From contig SKTL01000478.1 of NCBI GenBank assembly GCA_007122555.1, positions 1 through 5,995 of the forward strand: a stretch of DNA of 5,995 nt, read 5' to 3'. This document shows positions 5,640-5,995 of the stretch, piece after piece. A program made the translations under genes and the position numbers. Source of the stretch: Thermomicrobiaceae bacterium. GTDB taxonomy: Bacteria > Chloroflexota > Chloroflexia > Thermomicrobiales > Thermomicrobiaceae. Numbering within the stretch: position 1 is the first letter of the stretch; every line of letters begins with the position of its first letter. The notes below the pieces were generated by a model that saw nothing but the letters and a program-made list of their open reading frames with translations, made no database searches and had not been told where the DNA came from.

Positions 5640-5995
5640 ATGAATCGAACAGACTTCCATCGCGGACGACGGCTTCGACGAACCCCCTCGATCCGGTCGC
5701 TCGTGCGGGAGACACGGCTCGCTCCGGGTCAACTCCTGCTTCCCCTCTTCGTGACCGAGGGAAAGGGGGTGCGGGAAGCGGTGGAGTCGATGCCTGGCGT
5801 CGAACGCACGTCGACCGACGGGCTGGTCTCGGATGCGCTCGAAGCGCGGGAACTCGGCGTCGGCGGGGTGCTCCTGTTCGGAGTGCCCTCGCCCTCGAGC
5901 AAGGATGAACGCGGAACGGGGGCATGGGCCGATAAAGGGATCGTCCAGCGCGCCGTTGCTGAGATCAAGGACCGGGCGCCCGACTTCCTCGTCGC
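5640..5995 (+). CDS. hemB: Delta-aminolevulinic acid dehydratase (porphobilinogen synthase), N-terminal part, runs off the right edge
   Basis: I read 118 full codons from the ATG at 5640-5642 to the window end with no stop; the family is about 325-335 residues. HemB condenses two 5-aminolevulinate molecules to porphobilinogen in the cytoplasm, the second common step of tetrapyrrole synthesis. Family landmarks are RRLRRTPSIRSLVRET (10-25), LLLPLFVTEG (33-42), SMPGVERTSTDGL (49-61), LGVGGVLLFGVPSPSSKDERG (71-91), ending in GIVQRAVAEIKDRAPDFLV. The catalytic lysines and metal-binding cysteines lie beyond the edge, so zinc versus magnesium type cannot be judged. The weak GGGA at 5631-5634 and the N-terminal alignment choose this start; an ATG at 5629 stops after four codons. 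It follows rimI closely on the GC-rich side of the breakpoint. Confidence 0.95.
   Translation, partial: MNRTDFHRGRRLRRTPSIRSLVRETRLAPGQLLLPLFVTEGKGVREAVESMPGVERTSTDGLVSDALEARELGVGGVLLFGVPSPSSKDERGTGAWADKGIVQRAVAEIKDRAPDFLV

Noticed and set aside
5066..5641. Minus-strand frame of 191 codons spanning the junction
   Set aside because: It covers parts of the cyclotransferase and antisense of rimI in the wrong frame. It is open by composition only.
1..5995. CRISPR arrays, tRNA or rRNA genes, insertion sequences, toxin-antitoxin or phage genes
   Set aside because: I saw no spaced direct repeats, tRNA-like arms, transposase motifs or terminal inverted repeats in the window.

Overview
This window reads as bacterial DNA of moderately high GC, fully coding-dense, and most likely a piece of a metagenomic or draft contig. 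The left ~5.27 kb looks like one genome. Its gene families (TypA, a beta-hydroxyacid dehydrogenase, a luciferase-like monooxygenase, an enolase-superfamily protein, a secreted-type glutamine cyclotransferase, and a decayed GNAT gene of a style I associate with Thermomicrobia/Chloroflexota) suggest a Chloroflexota-like heterotroph. That taxonomic reading rests on recalled family style and is weak. The right ~0.7 kb (rimI-like and hemB) is visibly richer in GC and may come from a different genome.

Layout: 1-915 (minus) is the N-terminal half of the translational GTPase TypA/BipA, running off the left edge. 916-1376 is a divergent spacer holding a possible typA promoter, a frameshifted N-terminal remnant of an acetyltransferase (about 1084-1334), and a perfect TTGACA hexamer ahead of the next gene. 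Three plus-strand genes follow: a 3-hydroxyisobutyrate-dehydrogenase-family oxidoreductase (1377-2252), a TTG-initiated LLM flavin-dependent oxidoreductase (2341-3378), and a mandelate racemase/muconate lactonizing enzyme homologue (3396-4550). The last two are 17 bases apart and surely co-transcribed. The first is separated from them by 88 bases containing a strong hairpin. Together they look like a small catabolic or detoxifying set for an unknown hydroxy-acid or sugar-acid type substrate. A glutaminyl-peptide cyclotransferase (minus strand, from 4560) converges on them.

The most notable thing is at about 5265-5295. The cyclotransferase loses its N-terminus (no signal peptide or lipobox) exactly where a RimI-type acetyltransferase begins without its N-terminal ~55-60 residues. 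GC jumps from 32/60 (5221-5280) to 46/60 (5281-5340) at the same spot. Two genes beheaded at one point means a breakpoint: an assembly chimera or a real recombination junction. To the right, rimI runs into hemB (10 bases apart), which leaves the window after 118 codons.

I saw no rRNA, tRNA, CRISPR array, insertion sequence or defence system. I do not see a clear undescribed system here. The best leads are the breakpoint and the three-gene enzyme set with its atypical enolase-superfamily member.
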